64,000 nucleotides of DNA from Tomitella gaofuii (GCF_014126825.1 NZ_CP059900.1:2246954-2310953), one strand, 5' to 3'. Positions 13,721 through 25,242 are shown, counted from the first letter of the stretch. Translations and numbers: made by a program. The notes: a model not told the origin generated them from the letters alone.

Positions 13721-14779
13721 CTACTGTCCGGTCACCCGATCGTAGGTCAGCAGCAGGTCGTCGCCGAGCGCCCGCACCGGCCCGCGCAACCGGAACCGGC
13801 GGAGATCGGCGATGGTGCGGGCGCCGACGCCCTCGACCGCGGCGCGACCGTCGCCGAGCACGGCCGGCGCCAGATAGTGCTCGATCCGGTCGACGAGCCC
13901 GGCTCCCAAGAAGGCCCCCGCGAGCCGCGGCCCGCCCTCGACCTGCACGTCGCAACAGGTGTCGGCGAGCCGCGCGAGCACCGCGGCCGGGTCGTGGCCG
14001 GGCACGATCAGCGTGCGCGCGGCGGTGTCGAGGATCCTGCTCCCGGCGGGCACTGGGCGGTCGCCCACCACCACCCGCAGCGGCTGGTGGCCGCGCAGCG
14101 AGCCGTCGGGGTGGCGGGCCGTCAGCGCCGGGTCGTCCGCGAGGACGGTGCCGGTGCCGACGAGAATGGCGTCGACCCGGGCGCGCCGCTCGTGCACCTC
14201 GGCGCGCGCCGCCTCGCCCGTGATCCAGCGACTGGTGCCGTCGGGCGCGGCGACCCGCCCGTCGATGGTGGCGGCCGTCTTGAGCGTCACCTGCGGCCGG
14301 CCGGTGCGCTGCCGGTGCAGCCACGGCCGCAGCGGCCCGGCCTCCACGTCGGCGGCCGACACGCCGCCGACCACCTCGACCCCTGCCCGGCGCAGCGTCT
14401 CCGCGCCCCCGGAGGCCTGCGCAGTGGGATCGGCGACCGCGAAGACCACACGCGCGACGCCGGCCTCGATCAGGGCGCGGCTGCACGGGCCGGTGCGCCC
14501 GGTGTGGTCGCACGGCTCGAGCGTGACGACGGCGGTGCCGCCGCGCGCCCGCTCCCGCCTGCGCCAGCGCGGCCGCCTCGGCGTGCGGACCGCCGGGCGG
14601 GGCCGTGGTCCCGGCCCCGCACACGCGCCCGTCGGCGTCGAACACCAGCGCCCCCACCGCGGGGTTGGGGCTCGTGCGGCCGCCGCCGTCCACGAGAGCT
14701 CGATGGCCGCGCGCATCGCCTCGTCGCCGTCCGGCCGCACGTCCGACGGCCACGGCGTGGCCGGTTCCGGCCGGGTCAC
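13721..14779 (-). pseudogene. ribD: Riboflavin biosynthesis deaminase/reductase RibD, internal 130-bp segment out of frame
   Basis: RibD deaminates and then reduces the pyrimidine intermediate after GTP ring opening. GTG at 14779 overlaps the rpe stop in GTGA. The first ~30 residues (GDEAMRAAIELS) and everything from RGGTAVVTLEPCDHTG to the stop share one frame, including the reductase domain (LKTAATIDGRVA, ILVGTGTVLADDPAL, VQVEGGPRLAG). Between about 14692 and 14556 the homologous sequence (GRTSPNPAVGALVFD, GGPHAEAAALAQAG) is in another frame. One base is missing at 14678-14692 and one G is extra at 14554-14556. As written, the protein is full length but loses the zinc HAE motif. A sequence error is more likely than real loss, because the rest of the pathway is intact. 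Confidence 0.92.
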
Positions 14780-15573
14780 GGGTGCAGGTGCAGGTGCGGC
14801 GATGCGGCCGCCGCCTGCTCGCGCAGTCCGCGGACGGCGGCGGCGGGGTCGTGTGCGCCGTAGACCGCCGAGCCGGCCACGAAGCAGTCCACCCCGGCCT
14901 CCGCGGCCTGCTCGATGGTGTCCGCGTTGATGCCGCCGTCGATCTCCACGAGCAGCCGCAGCTCGCCCGCGTCGACCAGCCGGCGGACCGCCCGCGCCTT
15001 GTCCAGCACGTCGGGGATGAACGACTGGCCGCCGAAGCCGGGTTCGACGCTCATGACGAGCAGCGTGTCGAACTCGCGCAGCACCTCCAGGTAGGGGTCG
15101 ATGGGCGTGCCCGGTTTCACTGCGAGGCCCGCCACCGCGCCTGCGGCGCGGATGTCGCGGGCCACGGCCGCCGGGTCGTCCGTCGCCTCCGCGTGGAAGG
15201 TGACGTTGTGCGCGCCCGCCTCGGCGTAGGGCGGCGCCCAGCGCGCCGGGTCCTCGATCATCAGGTGGCAGTCCAGGGGGATCTCGGTGGCCTGCAGCAG
15301 GCTCTGCACCACGGGCAGCCCGAGCGTGAGGTTGGGCACGAAGTGCGCGTCCATCACGTCCACGTGAAGCCACTCGGCGCCGGAGTCGCCCGCCGCCGGA
15401 TCGCCCGCGACGATCGCCGCCTCCTCCGCCAGCCGCGCGAAGTCCGCGGACAGGATCGACGGTGCGATCATCGGCTGCCGCACCCGCCGCGACGCCGTAC
15501 CCTGCCGTGCTGTCTCCGGGCTCTGCCGTGCTGTCTCCGGGCCCGCCGGAACCTGGTTCGCCATGCGGCACAT
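14776..15573 (-). CDS. rpe: Ribulose-phosphate 3-epimerase
   Basis: Interconverts ribulose 5-phosphate and xylulose 5-phosphate in the pentose phosphate pathway, supplying the RibB substrate. The conserved TIM barrel starts at [14 protein letters not shown] (ATG 15471; 231 residues) and shows [34 protein letters not shown] and [10 protein letters not shown]. An in-frame extension back to ATG 15573 adds 34 residues that include two copies of a 7-residue unit (PETARQ-S/G). The longer start is 18 bp from rsmB and fits the tight operon, but no start has a clear Shine-Dalgarno, so the N-terminus is uncertain. The stop overlaps ribD. Confidence 0.95.
   Translation of the reverse strand: MCRMANQVPAGPETARQSPETARQGTASRRVRQPMIAPSILSADFARLAEEAAIVAGDPAAGDSGAEWLHVDVMDAHFVPNLTLGLPVVQSLLQATEIPLDCHLMIEDPARWAPPYAEAGAHNVTFHAEATDDPAAVARDIRAAGAVAGLAVKPGTPIDPYLEVLREFDTLLVMSVEPGFGGQSFIPDVLDKARAVRRLVDAGELRLLVEIDGGINADTIEQAAEAGVDCFVAGSAVYGAHDPAAAVRGLREQAAAASPHLHLHP
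15502..15543. repeat. Two tandem copies of a 21-bp unit
   Basis: 15502-15522 and 15523-15543 differ only at the last base. They lie in the variable 5' extension of rpe and keep its reading frame (seven residues per copy). Probably a slippage duplication in a dispensable segment. Confidence 0.85.
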
Positions 15574-15591
15574 TCTATGGCCGTCGCGTGC

Positions 15592-17115
15592 TCACTTGCG
15601 CAGGGCCGCGACGAACATGCCGTCGGTGCCATGCCGGTGCGGCCACAACTGCACGAACGGGCCGTCGCCGAGCCCCGGCATGGCGCCGGGCACCAGGGTG
15701 CGGGCGTCGAGCGCGGTGAGCCCGTGGCGGCGCTGCGCGTCGAGCACGATGCCCGCCGTCTCGGCCAGGTGCGGCGAGCACGTCGAATACACGATGACGC
15801 CGCCCGGGCGCACCAGCGCGGCCGCCGCGCCCAGCAGCTCCCGCTGCAGCCGGGTCAGGTCGGTCACGTCCCCGGGACTCTTGCGCCAGCGCGCCTCCGG
15901 CCGCCGCCGCAGCGCGCCCAGGCCGGTGCACGGGGCGTCGACGAGGACCCTGTCGTAACCGGGGTCGAGTCCGCTGTCGCGGCCGTCGACGGCGTGCACG
16001 GTCACGGGCAGCCCGTCGACGGCCGACCGCACCAGCGCGGCGCGATGCTCGGCCGGTTCGACGGCGTCGACGTGCGCGCCGTCGATGTCCGCGATAGCGC
16101 CCAGCAGGGCGGCCTTGCCGCCCGGCCCGGCGCACAGGTCCAGCCACCGCCCGCCGTCGGGACCGTCGAGCGCGGCCAGCGTGGCGGCGCGGGCCACCAG
16201 CTGGCTGCCCTCGTCCTGCACGGCCGCGAGCCCGTCACGCACCGGGTCCAGCTCGCCGGGATCCCCGCCGTCGAGGTACACCGCGTACGGCGAGTACAGC
16301 CCCTCCTCGCCACCGGTGACGAGCGCGAGCTCCTCGGCGCTGATCGCGCCCGGCCGGGCCACCAGGTGCACGCGGGGGCTGACATTGTCGGCCTCGAGCG
16401 CCGCATCGAGCTCCCCGGCGGCCGGCCCCAGGGCGTCCGCGAAGGCCTGTGCGATCCACGCCGGATGGGTGTGCCGGAACGCGGACGCGGCCACGGGTGC
16501 GGTCTCCGGAGACGGCGTGAGCTGCGTGATCCACTGCTGGTCGGTCTTCTCCGCGGCCTTGCGCAGCACCGCGTTGGCGAAGCCGCCCGCGCCCCGGCCG
16601 CTGTCCGCCACCACCATGTCCACCGTCGTCGAGACGGCCGCATGCGGGGCGACCCGCGTGCGCAGCAGCTGGTAGACGCCGAGGCGCAGCGCGTCGACGA
16701 CGGGCGGGTCGACGCGGTCGAGCGGCCGGCCCGCGCACGCCTCGATCACCGCGTCGAGCAGACCCAGCGCGCGGCACGCACCGTAGGCGAGTTCGGTGGC
16801 GAAGGCCGCGTCGCGCCCGGTGATCCTGCGTTCGCGTAGCAGACGCGGCAGCACCAGGTTGGCGTAGGCGTCGCGCTCCCGCACCGCGCGGAGCGTGTCG
16901 CGCGCGGCCACGCGCGGCGGGTCGAGGGCCGGCTGTTCGCGGCGGCGGGTCTCGCGCGCGTCCCTGCCCGCGGGGCCCCGCCCGGCGCGGCGACCCCTGT
17001 CATCGCGAGGCCTGCCCCTGCCGCCGCGGGAGCGCCCGTCCCCGGAGCGCCCCCTGTCGTGGCGCCCGCTCCCGCCCTGCGGGTGGCCGTCGGGGCCGTC
17101 GGGCCGTACGCTCAT
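15592..17115 (-). CDS. rsmB: 16S rRNA (cytosine-967-C5)-methyltransferase RsmB/Fmu
   Basis: AdoMet-dependent m5C methyltransferase acting on 16S rRNA. It has 507 residues. Residues ~15-60 are an unusual Arg/Gly/Asp-rich tail ([15 protein letters not shown]). A NusB-like RNA-binding domain follows (~70-210; [28 protein letters not shown]). The C-terminal methyltransferase domain has [11 protein letters not shown] (AdoMet), VDAPCTG and VYSTCSPH; the last two supply the paired catalytic cysteines. ATG at 17115 overlaps the fmt stop in ATGA, the usual fmt-rsmB pair. Confidence 0.96.
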   Translation of the reverse strand: MSVRPDGPDGHPQGGSGRHDRGRSGDGRSRGGRGRPRDDRGRRAGRGPAGRDARETRRREQPALDPPRVAARDTLRAVRERDAYANLVLPRLLRERRITGRDAAFATELAYGACRALGLLDAVIEACAGRPLDRVDPPVVDALRLGVYQLLRTRVAPHAAVSTTVDMVVADSGRGAGGFANAVLRKAAEKTDQQWITQLTPSPETAPVAASAFRHTHPAWIAQAFADALGPAAGELDAALEADNVSPRVHLVARPGAISAEELALVTGGEEGLYSPYAVYLDGGDPGELDPVRDGLAAVQDEGSQLVARAATLAALDGPDGGRWLDLCAGPGGKAALLGAIADIDGAHVDAVEPAEHRAALVRSAVDGLPVTVHAVDGRDSGLDPGYDRVLVDAPCTGLGALRRRPEARWRKSPGDVTDLTRLQRELLGAAAALVRPGGVIVYSTCSPHLAETAGIVLDAQRRHGLTALDARTLVPGAMPGLGDGPFVQLWPHRHGTDGMFVAALRK

Positions 17116-18038
17116 GCGAAGGTCTCCTCACCGGTGAGTCGTGCGCCCCGCGCCCAATCGGCGGCGCGCATCCGTTTCTTGCCGGGCGGCTGCACCCAGC
17201 TCAGTTCGACGGCGTCGGTGCCGGTCCCGGCGAACACCGACTTCTTGGTGGTCTCGACGCGCCCCGGGGCCAGCCCCCGGCCGCCGGCGGGTCGCACCGG
17301 CCCGAGCTTGAGCCGCACCTCGCCCAGCATCGTCCAGGCCCCCGGGTCCGGAGTCACCGAGCGGACGCCGCGGTCCACCGTGTGCGCCGGGTGCCGCCAC
17401 TGCACGCGCGCACCGTCGACGGAGATCTTCTCCGCGTAGGACACGCCGTCCCCGGACTGGGGCACCGCGGTGAGCGTGCCGTCCTCGATACCGTCCATCG
17501 TCGCGGCGAGCAGCCGCGCGCCGGACTCCGCAAGGCGCCCCAGCAGATCGCCGGCCGTGTCCTCGTCCCCGATCGCCTCGGTGACCACCCCGTACACGGG
17601 CCCCGTGTCGAGCGCCGGCTCGATGAGGAACGTCGCCGCGCCGGTCATCGTGTCGCCGGCCGCGATCGCTGCCTGCACCGGAGCGGCCCCGCGCCACGCG
17701 GGCAACAGTGAGAAGTGCAGGTTGACCCAGCCGTGCACGGGCACGGCCAGCACGTCCGCGGGCAGCAGGTTGCCGTAGGCGACGACCGGGCAGCAGTCCG
17801 GTGCCAGCGCGCGCAGGCGCGCGAGGAAGTCCGGGTCGGAGGCGCGGGCCGGGGTGAGCACCTCGATGCCCGCCTCGTCGGCGACACGGCCGACCGGCGA
17901 CCGGCCGGTCTTCCGGCCGCGGCCGGCGGCCGCGTCGGGCCGGGTGACGACGGCGATCACCTCATGCCGCGGGGAGTCGATGAGCTCCCTCAGCGACGGC
18001 ACCGCCGCCTCGGGGGTTCCCGCGAAGATCACTCGCAC
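17112..18038 (-). CDS. fmt: Methionyl-tRNA formyltransferase
   Basis: Formylates initiator Met-tRNA with 10-formyl-tetrahydrofolate. It has 308 residues. The N-terminal formyltransferase domain carries the catalytic triad Asn106, His108 ([16 protein letters not shown]) and Asp144 (ALDTG). The C-terminal tRNA-binding OB domain includes [14 protein letters not shown] at 18038 with GGAAGGAC about 8 nt upstream. First gene of the long fmt-rsmB-rpe-rib run; a TANNNT element at 18096-18101 could be its -10. Confidence 0.97.
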   Translation of the reverse strand: MRVIFAGTPEAAVPSLRELIDSPRHEVIAVVTRPDAAAGRGRKTGRSPVGRVADEAGIEVLTPARASDPDFLARLRALAPDCCPVVAYGNLLPADVLAVPVHGWVNLHFSLLPAWRGAAPVQAAIAAGDTMTGAATFLIEPALDTGPVYGVVTEAIGDEDTAGDLLGRLAESGARLLAATMDGIEDGTLTAVPQSGDGVSYAEKISVDGARVQWRHPAHTVDRGVRSVTPDPGAWTMLGEVRLKLGPVRPAGGRGLAPGRVETTKKSVFAGTGTDAVELSWVQPPGKKRMRAADWARGARLTGEETFA

Positions 18039-18095
18039 GTCGAAAAGTCCTTCCCTCGTCCCTGCCGCGCCTGTTCAGCCCACCATGTCCCGGTC

Positions 18096-18101
18096 AGCTT
18101 A
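18096..18101 (-). promoter_or_regulatory. Candidate -10 for the fmt-rsmB-rpe-rib run
   Basis: The minus strand reads TAAGCT (TANNNT) 58 nt upstream of the fmt GTG, in the 151-bp divergent gap. No -35 is recognisable. Confidence 0.3.
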
Positions 18102-18133
18102 GTTTCCGGGGCCGGCACGCCGCCCGCTGCGGC

Positions 18134-18139
18134 TATCGT
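18134..18139 (+). promoter_or_regulatory. Candidate -10 for the EthD-like gene
   Basis: TATCGT (TANNNT), 50 bp upstream of the GTG at 18190 and divergent from fmt. No -35 is recognisable. Confidence 0.3.
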
Positions 18140-18189
18140 CGACTCGTCCGCGCCGCTCCCCCGCGGCCCCGCCACGCCCCGGAGGCCCC

Positions 18190-18549
18190 GTGTTCAAAGC
18201 CGTAGCACTGCTCACCCGCCGCGCCGACCTGTCACGCGCCGCGTTCATCGACTACTACGAGACCCGGCACGTCCCCCTGATCACGAGCCTGCTGCCACCG
18301 TTCCGCGAATACCGCCGCAACTTCCTCGACCACGACGACAGGGTCGCGGGACCCGACGCGCCGGCCGCCGACTTCGACGTGATCAGCGAGTTCGTGTTCG
18401 ACGACCGCGCCGCATACGAGGACATGCTCGCCGCGTACGCGGTCCCGGAGACCGCACGCAGGATCGCCGCCGACGAGGAGAACTTCCTCGACCGCTCACG
18501 CACGCGGATGTACGTGGTAGACGCCCGCGGCACCGGGGCGGAAATCTGA
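18190..18549 (+). CDS. EthD domain-containing protein
   Basis: 119 residues forming one ferredoxin-like alpha/beta barrel of the EthD family: MFKAVALLTRRADLS, then YYETRHVPL, the usual HxPL-type signature, and DVISEFVFDD. EthD relatives include accessory proteins for ether degradation and small dimeric cofactor-free enzymes, so no substrate can be assigned. GTG at 18190 has GGAGG four nt upstream. It is the only plus-strand gene in the first 38 kb, convergent with priA. Confidence 0.85.
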   Translation: MFKAVALLTRRADLSRAAFIDYYETRHVPLITSLLPPFREYRRNFLDHDDRVAGPDAPAADFDVISEFVFDDRAAYEDMLAAYAVPETARRIAADEENFLDRSRTRMYVVDARGTGAEI

Positions 18550-18558
18550 CCGGGCGCC

Positions 18559-18712
18559 TCACCCGACCCTCACCGGAGCGGTGTTCACGCGGCCAGGGCT
18601 GCGGTTGGGTTCCCCCGGACGCGTCACCCGACCCTCACCGGATCGGTGTTCACGCGGCCACGGCCGTGGTCGCGCGCCGATGCGCGCCTCACCCGACCCT
18701 CACCGGATCGAT
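18559..18712. repeat. 65-bp-period tandem repeat built from the priA 3' end
   Basis: The word TCACCCGACCCTCACCGGA occurs at 18559, 18624 and 18689, exactly 65 bp apart. The first two units stay similar for about 42 bp (also GTGTTCACGCGGCCA). The third copy is the real priA end, coding for the final residues and stop on the minus strand. This fills the convergent gap between the EthD-like gene and priA. Confidence 0.8.
18658..18687. terminator. Palindromes between convergent EthD-like gene and priA
   Basis: CCACGGCCGTGG (18658-18669) is a perfect palindrome, and GCGCGC-CGAT-GCGCGC (18672-18687) can form a 6-bp stem. They lie just past the priA stop and could end transcription from both sides; no U-tract. 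Confidence 0.35.
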
Positions 18713-20848
18713 TTGCACCCGCACAGTGCCCGCCACCCGATGCGAACTGAATGCGGCCTGGCCCACGGCCAGCGCGCGGGACAGGGCGGCGCCGTCGCGC
18801 CGGGCCACCCGCAGCAACATCCGTTCCGCATCGGCCGGCGGCTCGTCGGCCGCCGCGGCCTCACGGCCGCCCCCGCCGGGGAGCCGCACGCCGGGCGGCA
18901 GCGGCACCGGCCCCAGCGTCTCGGTGCTCTCGGGCAGTGCCGCCAGGTCCAGGAAAGCCGCGAGCGTCGCCGGGGCGCCGTCCACCGCAGCGATCCGCAC
19001 CGCCGGCGGAAAACGCACCTCGCGGCGCCCGGCGAGCTCCAGGCGCGCCTGCCCCACCGGGTCCCAGCGGATGAGCGCCTGCACCACCTCGGCCCCGGCA
19101 TCCGCCACCACGACCACTTTCCCGCCCGTTTCAGCGCTGCGCACCAGCGCCGAAGCGGCCATCCAGCGCCGCAGGGCCTCCTCGCCGGCGCGCAGGTCGG
19201 CCCGGGTGAGCAGCGACCAGCCGTCCAGCAGCAGAGCGGCGCCGTAGCCGCCGGGGGCCACCGGCTCGGCGCCCACCGTGGCCACGACGACGGAGGCGCG
19301 CGCCGGCACCTCGTCGCGGACGTCGGCGCCGGACGATCCGATCACCGGCACCCCGCGGAACGCGCGGCCGAACTCCTCCGCCGTGCGCTGGGCGCCCGTC
19401 ACCTGCGCGCGCAGGGCGCGGGACCCGCACTTGGTGCACGAGTGTGCGCGCGCCGCGCTGCCGCACCACCGACACGTCGGCGGGGCGGCCGCCTCCTCAC
19501 CGGCTCCGCCCGCGGCGCCGTCGGGGCGCGGCGGCGGGAGGCCCAGGGGCCCGGCGCACCGCCGGCACCGGGCCGGTTCCCGGCACTGCGCGCAGGCCAC
19601 CACGGGGATGTATCCGGCGCGGGGCACCTGGACCAGGACGGGTTGGTCGGCGGAGAGCGCGTCGCGGGCCGCCTGGAATCCGATCGCCGGCAGCCGTGCC
19701 CGGCGCGCGGCGGGGTCGCGGGCGAGGGCCTGCTCGCTGTCGGCCAGCGCCCGGATGAGCGGTGACGCCCGCCGCACCGCGTTGCGCGGAGCGAGCAGAT
19801 CCTGCGCCCACCCGTGCTCGACCAGCGACTGTGCCTCCGCCGTGCGCGCGTGCCCGCCCAGCAGGAATCCCGCACCGGCGGCGTCGGCGCGCAGCAGCGC
19901 CACCTCGCGCGCGTGCGGGTAGGGCGAACGCGGCTCGGACAGCAGGTCGTCGCCGTCGTCCCATAGCGCCACGAGGCCCAGACGCGAGACCGGGGTGAAC
20001 ACGGCGCTGCGGTTGCCGACGACGATGCAGGGCGGGCCGGCGAGGGCCGTCACCCAGCGCCGGTACCGTGCCTGCGGGCCCAGCCCGCCGGCCAACTCCA
20101 CCACCGGGCTCCCGGCAGCCGTTGTCGAAGACGCGGCGCCGCCGGCCCCGGAGCACAGCCTGCGCAGCGCGGCCGCGACGCGGTCCAGGTCGCGGCGGTC
20201 GGCCACCACGACGACCGCGGATCGTCCGCCGGCGAACGTGGCATGGGCGGCCTCGGCGATGCGCAGCGCCCAGTCCTCGCCGGGCACGGCCTGCCACACG
20301 GCGCGCGGCGCGCGTCCTGCGTGGGCGGCGTCGAGGAACGCGGCGCCGTGGACGTAGCGGGCCCAGCCTTCGTCTCCGCATTCCGGTGTCGGTGGCCCGG
20401 GGCCAGGCTCGGCCGGGGGTTCCCGCTGTTCCGCCGGGACCGCGCCGCGTTTCGCGAGGGCGTCCAGCGCGGCGGTCTCGGCGCGCGCATGCCGGGGCGG
20501 GACCGCGAGCCGCAGCACATCGGCGCGCGTGCCCGCATAGCGCCGCGCCACCGCCGCGCACAGCTCCGCGAGCGGCGGGGGCAGCACCGGCAGCGGTGAG
20601 ACGACCCGTTCGATGGTGCCGAGCCGGCCCTCGTGTGCGGTGTCGGCGACACGTTCGAGCACGTACCCGTCGATCAGGCGCCCCGCGAACCGTACGCGCA
20701 CCCGCACGCCGGGCTGCGCCGCGTCGTCGAGCGACTCCGGCACCCGGTAGTCGAAGGTCCGGTCCAGGTGCGCCGGTTGCACCATCGGCAGCACCCGCGC
20801 CACCGGCAGCACGACCCCCGCGCCGGCCTCCCCCGTCGCGTCCGTCAC
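18689..20848 (-). CDS. priA: Primosomal protein N' (PriA), helicase motifs degenerate
   Basis: Replication-restart protein. It has 719 residues: an N-terminal 3' DNA-binding domain (TFDYRVPESL, VRVRFAGRLIDGYVLE), a superfamily-2-like core, and a zinc domain with four CxxC pairs (CAQC, CRRC, CRWC, CTKC), then the C-terminal domain. The Walker A GxGKT expected after ~200 residues is absent (AVPGEDWALR), and the DEEH box is replaced by DDGD. Mycobacterial PriA is similarly degenerate and annotated as lacking detectable helicase motifs. GTG at 20848 has GAGG 7 nt upstream; the ATGTCGAGG at ~20864 is in another frame. It probably acts as a DNA-structure-binding loader rather than a helicase (inference). 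Confidence 0.93.
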   Translation of the reverse strand: MTDATGEAGAGVVLPVARVLPMVQPAHLDRTFDYRVPESLDDAAQPGVRVRVRFAGRLIDGYVLERVADTAHEGRLGTIERVVSPLPVLPPPLAELCAAVARRYAGTRADVLRLAVPPRHARAETAALDALAKRGAVPAEQREPPAEPGPGPPTPECGDEGWARYVHGAAFLDAAHAGRAPRAVWQAVPGEDWALRIAEAAHATFAGGRSAVVVVADRRDLDRVAAALRRLCSGAGGAASSTTAAGSPVVELAGGLGPQARYRRWVTALAGPPCIVVGNRSAVFTPVSRLGLVALWDDGDDLLSEPRSPYPHAREVALLRADAAGAGFLLGGHARTAEAQSLVEHGWAQDLLAPRNAVRRASPLIRALADSEQALARDPAARRARLPAIGFQAARDALSADQPVLVQVPRAGYIPVVACAQCREPARCRRCAGPLGLPPPRPDGAAGGAGEEAAAPPTCRWCGSAARAHSCTKCGSRALRAQVTGAQRTAEEFGRAFRGVPVIGSSGADVRDEVPARASVVVATVGAEPVAPGGYGAALLLDGWSLLTRADLRAGEEALRRWMAASALVRSAETGGKVVVVADAGAEVVQALIRWDPVGQARLELAGRREVRFPPAVRIAAVDGAPATLAAFLDLAALPESTETLGPVPLPPGVRLPGGGGREAAAADEPPADAERMLLRVARRDGAALSRALAVGQAAFSSHRVAGTVRVQIDPVRVG

Positions 20849-20867
20849 CACACCCCCTCGACATGCG

Positions 20868-20927
20868 ACCGACCAAGCATCCCGTGCACGTTCACGCGTC
20901 GGAACGCGCACGGGATGCTTGGTCGGT
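20868..20927 (-). terminator. Long perfect stem-loop between metK and priA
   Basis: 20868-20887 and 20908-20927 are a perfect 20-bp inverted repeat. Pairing continues inward for five more bases after one mismatch, leaving an 8-nt loop. It starts 18 bp after the metK stop, so a metK terminator is the simplest reading. It also sits in the priA leader. Confidence 0.6.
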
Positions 20928-20945
20928 GCGGGTATTCGGCTGCGA

Positions 20946-22169
20946 CTACAGCCCCGCCAGCGCGCGCAGCTCGGCGGCCTTGTCGGTGCGCTCCCAGGGC
21001 AGGTCGACATCGGTGCGCCCGAAGTGGCCGTAGGCGGCGGTCTGCCCGTAGATCGGCCGCAGCAGGTTCAAATCGCGCACGATGGCGCCCGGCCGCAAGT
21101 CGAACGCCTCGGAGATGAGCGACTGGATCTTCGACGGGTCGATCTGCTCGGTGCCGAAGGTCTCCACGAACAGGCCCACCGGGGCGGCCTTGCCGATCGC
21201 GTACGCCACCTGCACCTCGATGCGCTCGGCCAGCCCGGCGGCCACGGCGTTCTTCGCCACCCAGCGCATGGCGTATGCGGCCGAGCGGTCCACCTTGGAC
21301 GGGTCCTTGCCGGAGAATGCGCCGCCGCCGTGGCGGGCCATGCCGCCGTAGGTGTCGACGATGATCTTGCGGCCGGTCAGCCCGGCGTCGCCCATCGGCC
21401 CGCCGAGCGCGAACTTGCCGGTGGGGTTGACCAGAAGGCGGACGTCGGAGGTGTCCAATGCGGCCCCGGACTCGGCGATGTCGGCGAGCACGGGCGCCAG
21501 CACCTTGTCGCGGATGTCGGGCAGCAGCATGTTGTCCAGGTCGATGTCCGCGGCGTGCTGCGTGGACACGACGATCGTGTCCAGGCGCACCGGGCGGTCG
21601 CCCGCGTACTCGATGGTGGCCTGCGTTTTGCCGTCGGGCCGCAGATACGGCAGCACCCCGTCCTTGCGCACGGCGGTGAGCCGGCGCGACAGCCGGTGCG
21701 CCAGCGCGATGGGCATGGGCATGAGTTCGGGGGTGTCACGGCAGGCGTACCCGAACATCAGGCCCTGGTCGCCGGCCCCCTGCCGGTCGATCGCGTCGTC
21801 GGAGTCGTCCACCCGTGATTCGTAGGCGGTGTCCACGCCCTGCGCGATGTCGGGCGACTGGGCGCCGATGGCGATGTTGACGCCGCACGAATTGCCGTCG
21901 AACCCCTTCGACGACGAGTCGTAGCCGATCTCGAGGACCTTGTCGCGGACGATGTGCGGGATGTCGACGTAGGCGCCGGTGGTCACCTCGCCCACCACGT
22001 GCACCTGCCCGGTGGTGACCAGCGTCTCCACGGCGACGCGGCTGGCCGGGTCGGCGGCGAGCATCGCGTCGAGGATCGAATCGCTGATGGCGTCGCAGAT
22101 CTTGTCCGGGTGGCCCTCTGTCACCGACTCGCTGGTGAACAGCCGATGTCCCGGGTGGTTCACTGACAT
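20946..22169 (-). CDS. metK: S-adenosylmethionine synthetase
   Basis: Makes AdoMet from methionine and ATP; tetrameric cytosolic enzyme. It has 407 residues with three similar domains: [10 protein letters not shown] (ATP), [12 protein letters not shown] (mobile loop region), the [16 protein letters not shown] segment with the metal and phosphate residues, and a C-terminal [14 protein letters not shown] at 22169 with GGGAGAGAA just upstream. It is separated by 218 bp from coaBC and followed by a long stem-loop. No SAM riboswitch motif is seen in its leader. Confidence 0.98.
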   Translation of the reverse strand: MSVNHPGHRLFTSESVTEGHPDKICDAISDSILDAMLAADPASRVAVETLVTTGQVHVVGEVTTGAYVDIPHIVRDKVLEIGYDSSSKGFDGNSCGVNIAIGAQSPDIAQGVDTAYESRVDDSDDAIDRQGAGDQGLMFGYACRDTPELMPMPIALAHRLSRRLTAVRKDGVLPYLRPDGKTQATIEYAGDRPVRLDTIVVSTQHAADIDLDNMLLPDIRDKVLAPVLADIAESGAALDTSDVRLLVNPTGKFALGGPMGDAGLTGRKIIVDTYGGMARHGGGAFSGKDPSKVDRSAAYAMRWVAKNAVAAGLAERIEVQVAYAIGKAAPVGLFVETFGTEQIDPSKIQSLISEAFDLRPGAIVRDLNLLRPIYGQTAAYGHFGRTDVDLPWERTDKAAELRALAGL

Positions 22170-22364
22170 TTCTCTCCCAAGGCTCTCGTCACGGATCGCT
22201 TCTCGTGTGTCGCACGGCCCGCGCGGGGCGCGGCCTGCACGCCGTTGAGGCTGGTATGAGGGCTCTCGTCATCAGCCAGGATGAAACGGGTACCCACCGA
22301 CCTTATGCCTCCCGGCCGTGCCGGGGCCGCAAGGGGTCCGCCGTGCGGGGGCGGCCGGGCCGGT

Positions 22365-22378
22365 GCCGGGCGCCCGGC
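22365..22378 (-). terminator. GC palindrome downstream of coaBC
   Basis: GCCGGGCGCCCGGC is a perfect 14-bp palindrome (5-bp stem, 4-nt loop) 9 bp after the coaBC stop. Short and without U-tract, so only a possible terminator. Confidence 0.3.
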
Positions 22379-22387
22379 GTGCGGGGG

Positions 22388-24631
<2,244 letters not shown>

Positions 24632-24636
24632 GGGGA

Positions 24637-24954
24637 TCACTCGAAGTCGAACTTGGCCAGCAGGGCCTTGCGCTGACGGTCGCCGAGGCCGCGCAGGCGG
24701 CGGGTGGGGGCGATCTCGAGCTCGGTCATGATCTCCTGCGCCTTGACCTTGCCCACCTTCGGCAGGGCCTCGAGCAGCGCGGAGACCTTCATCTTGCCGA
24801 GGATCTCGTCGGTCTCGGCGTCCTTGAGCACCTGCTTGAGGTCGGTGCCGCCGCGCTTGAGGCGCTCCTTGAGCTCAGCCCTGGCCTTGCGAGCGGCTGC
24901 CGCCTTCTCCAGAGCAGCAGCCCGCTGCTCGTCGGTCAACTGGGGAAGGGCCAC
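24637..24954 (-). CDS. mihF: Actinobacterial integration host factor MihF
   Basis: 105-residue nucleoid-associated protein first known as the factor aiding L5 phage integration in mycobacteria; binds DNA without sequence similarity to E. coli IHF. A basic N-terminal helix ([20 protein letters not shown]) is followed by the helix-two-turns-helix segment [18 protein letters not shown] and [18 protein letters not shown] at 24954 has GGAGGA seven nt upstream. First gene of the mihF-gmk-rpoZ-coaBC group. Confidence 0.96.
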   Translation of the reverse strand: MALPQLTDEQRAAALEKAAAARKARAELKERLKRGGTDLKQVLKDAETDEILGKMKVSALLEALPKVGKVKAQEIMTELEIAPTRRLRGLGDRQRKALLAKFDFE

Positions 24955-25216
24955 GGTTCCTCCGTCTCATCGTGTACGTGGATCATCGGTCTGCATCGTC
25001 CACCGCGCGTCCCGGTCGCGCAAGTGTCGCGATCACCGCAGGTGGACAGCAGCGATAGCGACCGTACTCAGCCCCCGGGGCATTTGCGAACCCGCCCCCG
25101 CCCTGGTCGGCCCGCATCGTCGCCGCGGCTCGCCCGGACGTGCAGCTCCGGAACGGCGCCCTGCGGCGGGCCATCGCCGCCCGCCCCGCCACGACGCCGC
25201 CGGGAGCGAAGACTGT

Positions 25217-25242
25217 TTCCGCAGGTCACATGATGTGCGGAA
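25217..25242. promoter_or_regulatory. Operator-like palindrome upstream of mihF
   Basis: TTCCGCA (25217-25223) is repeated inverted as TGCGGAA (25236-25242), with CACATGATGTG, itself an odd palindrome, inside. The symmetry suggests a dimeric regulator site about 260 bp upstream of mihF. Factor unknown. Confidence 0.3.

Noticed and set aside
22170-22387. SAM riboswitch before metK
   Set aside because: The 218-bp leader has an 11-bp direct repeat (GGCTCTCGTCA at 22182 and 22260) but none of the conserved SAM-I or SAM-IV core words.
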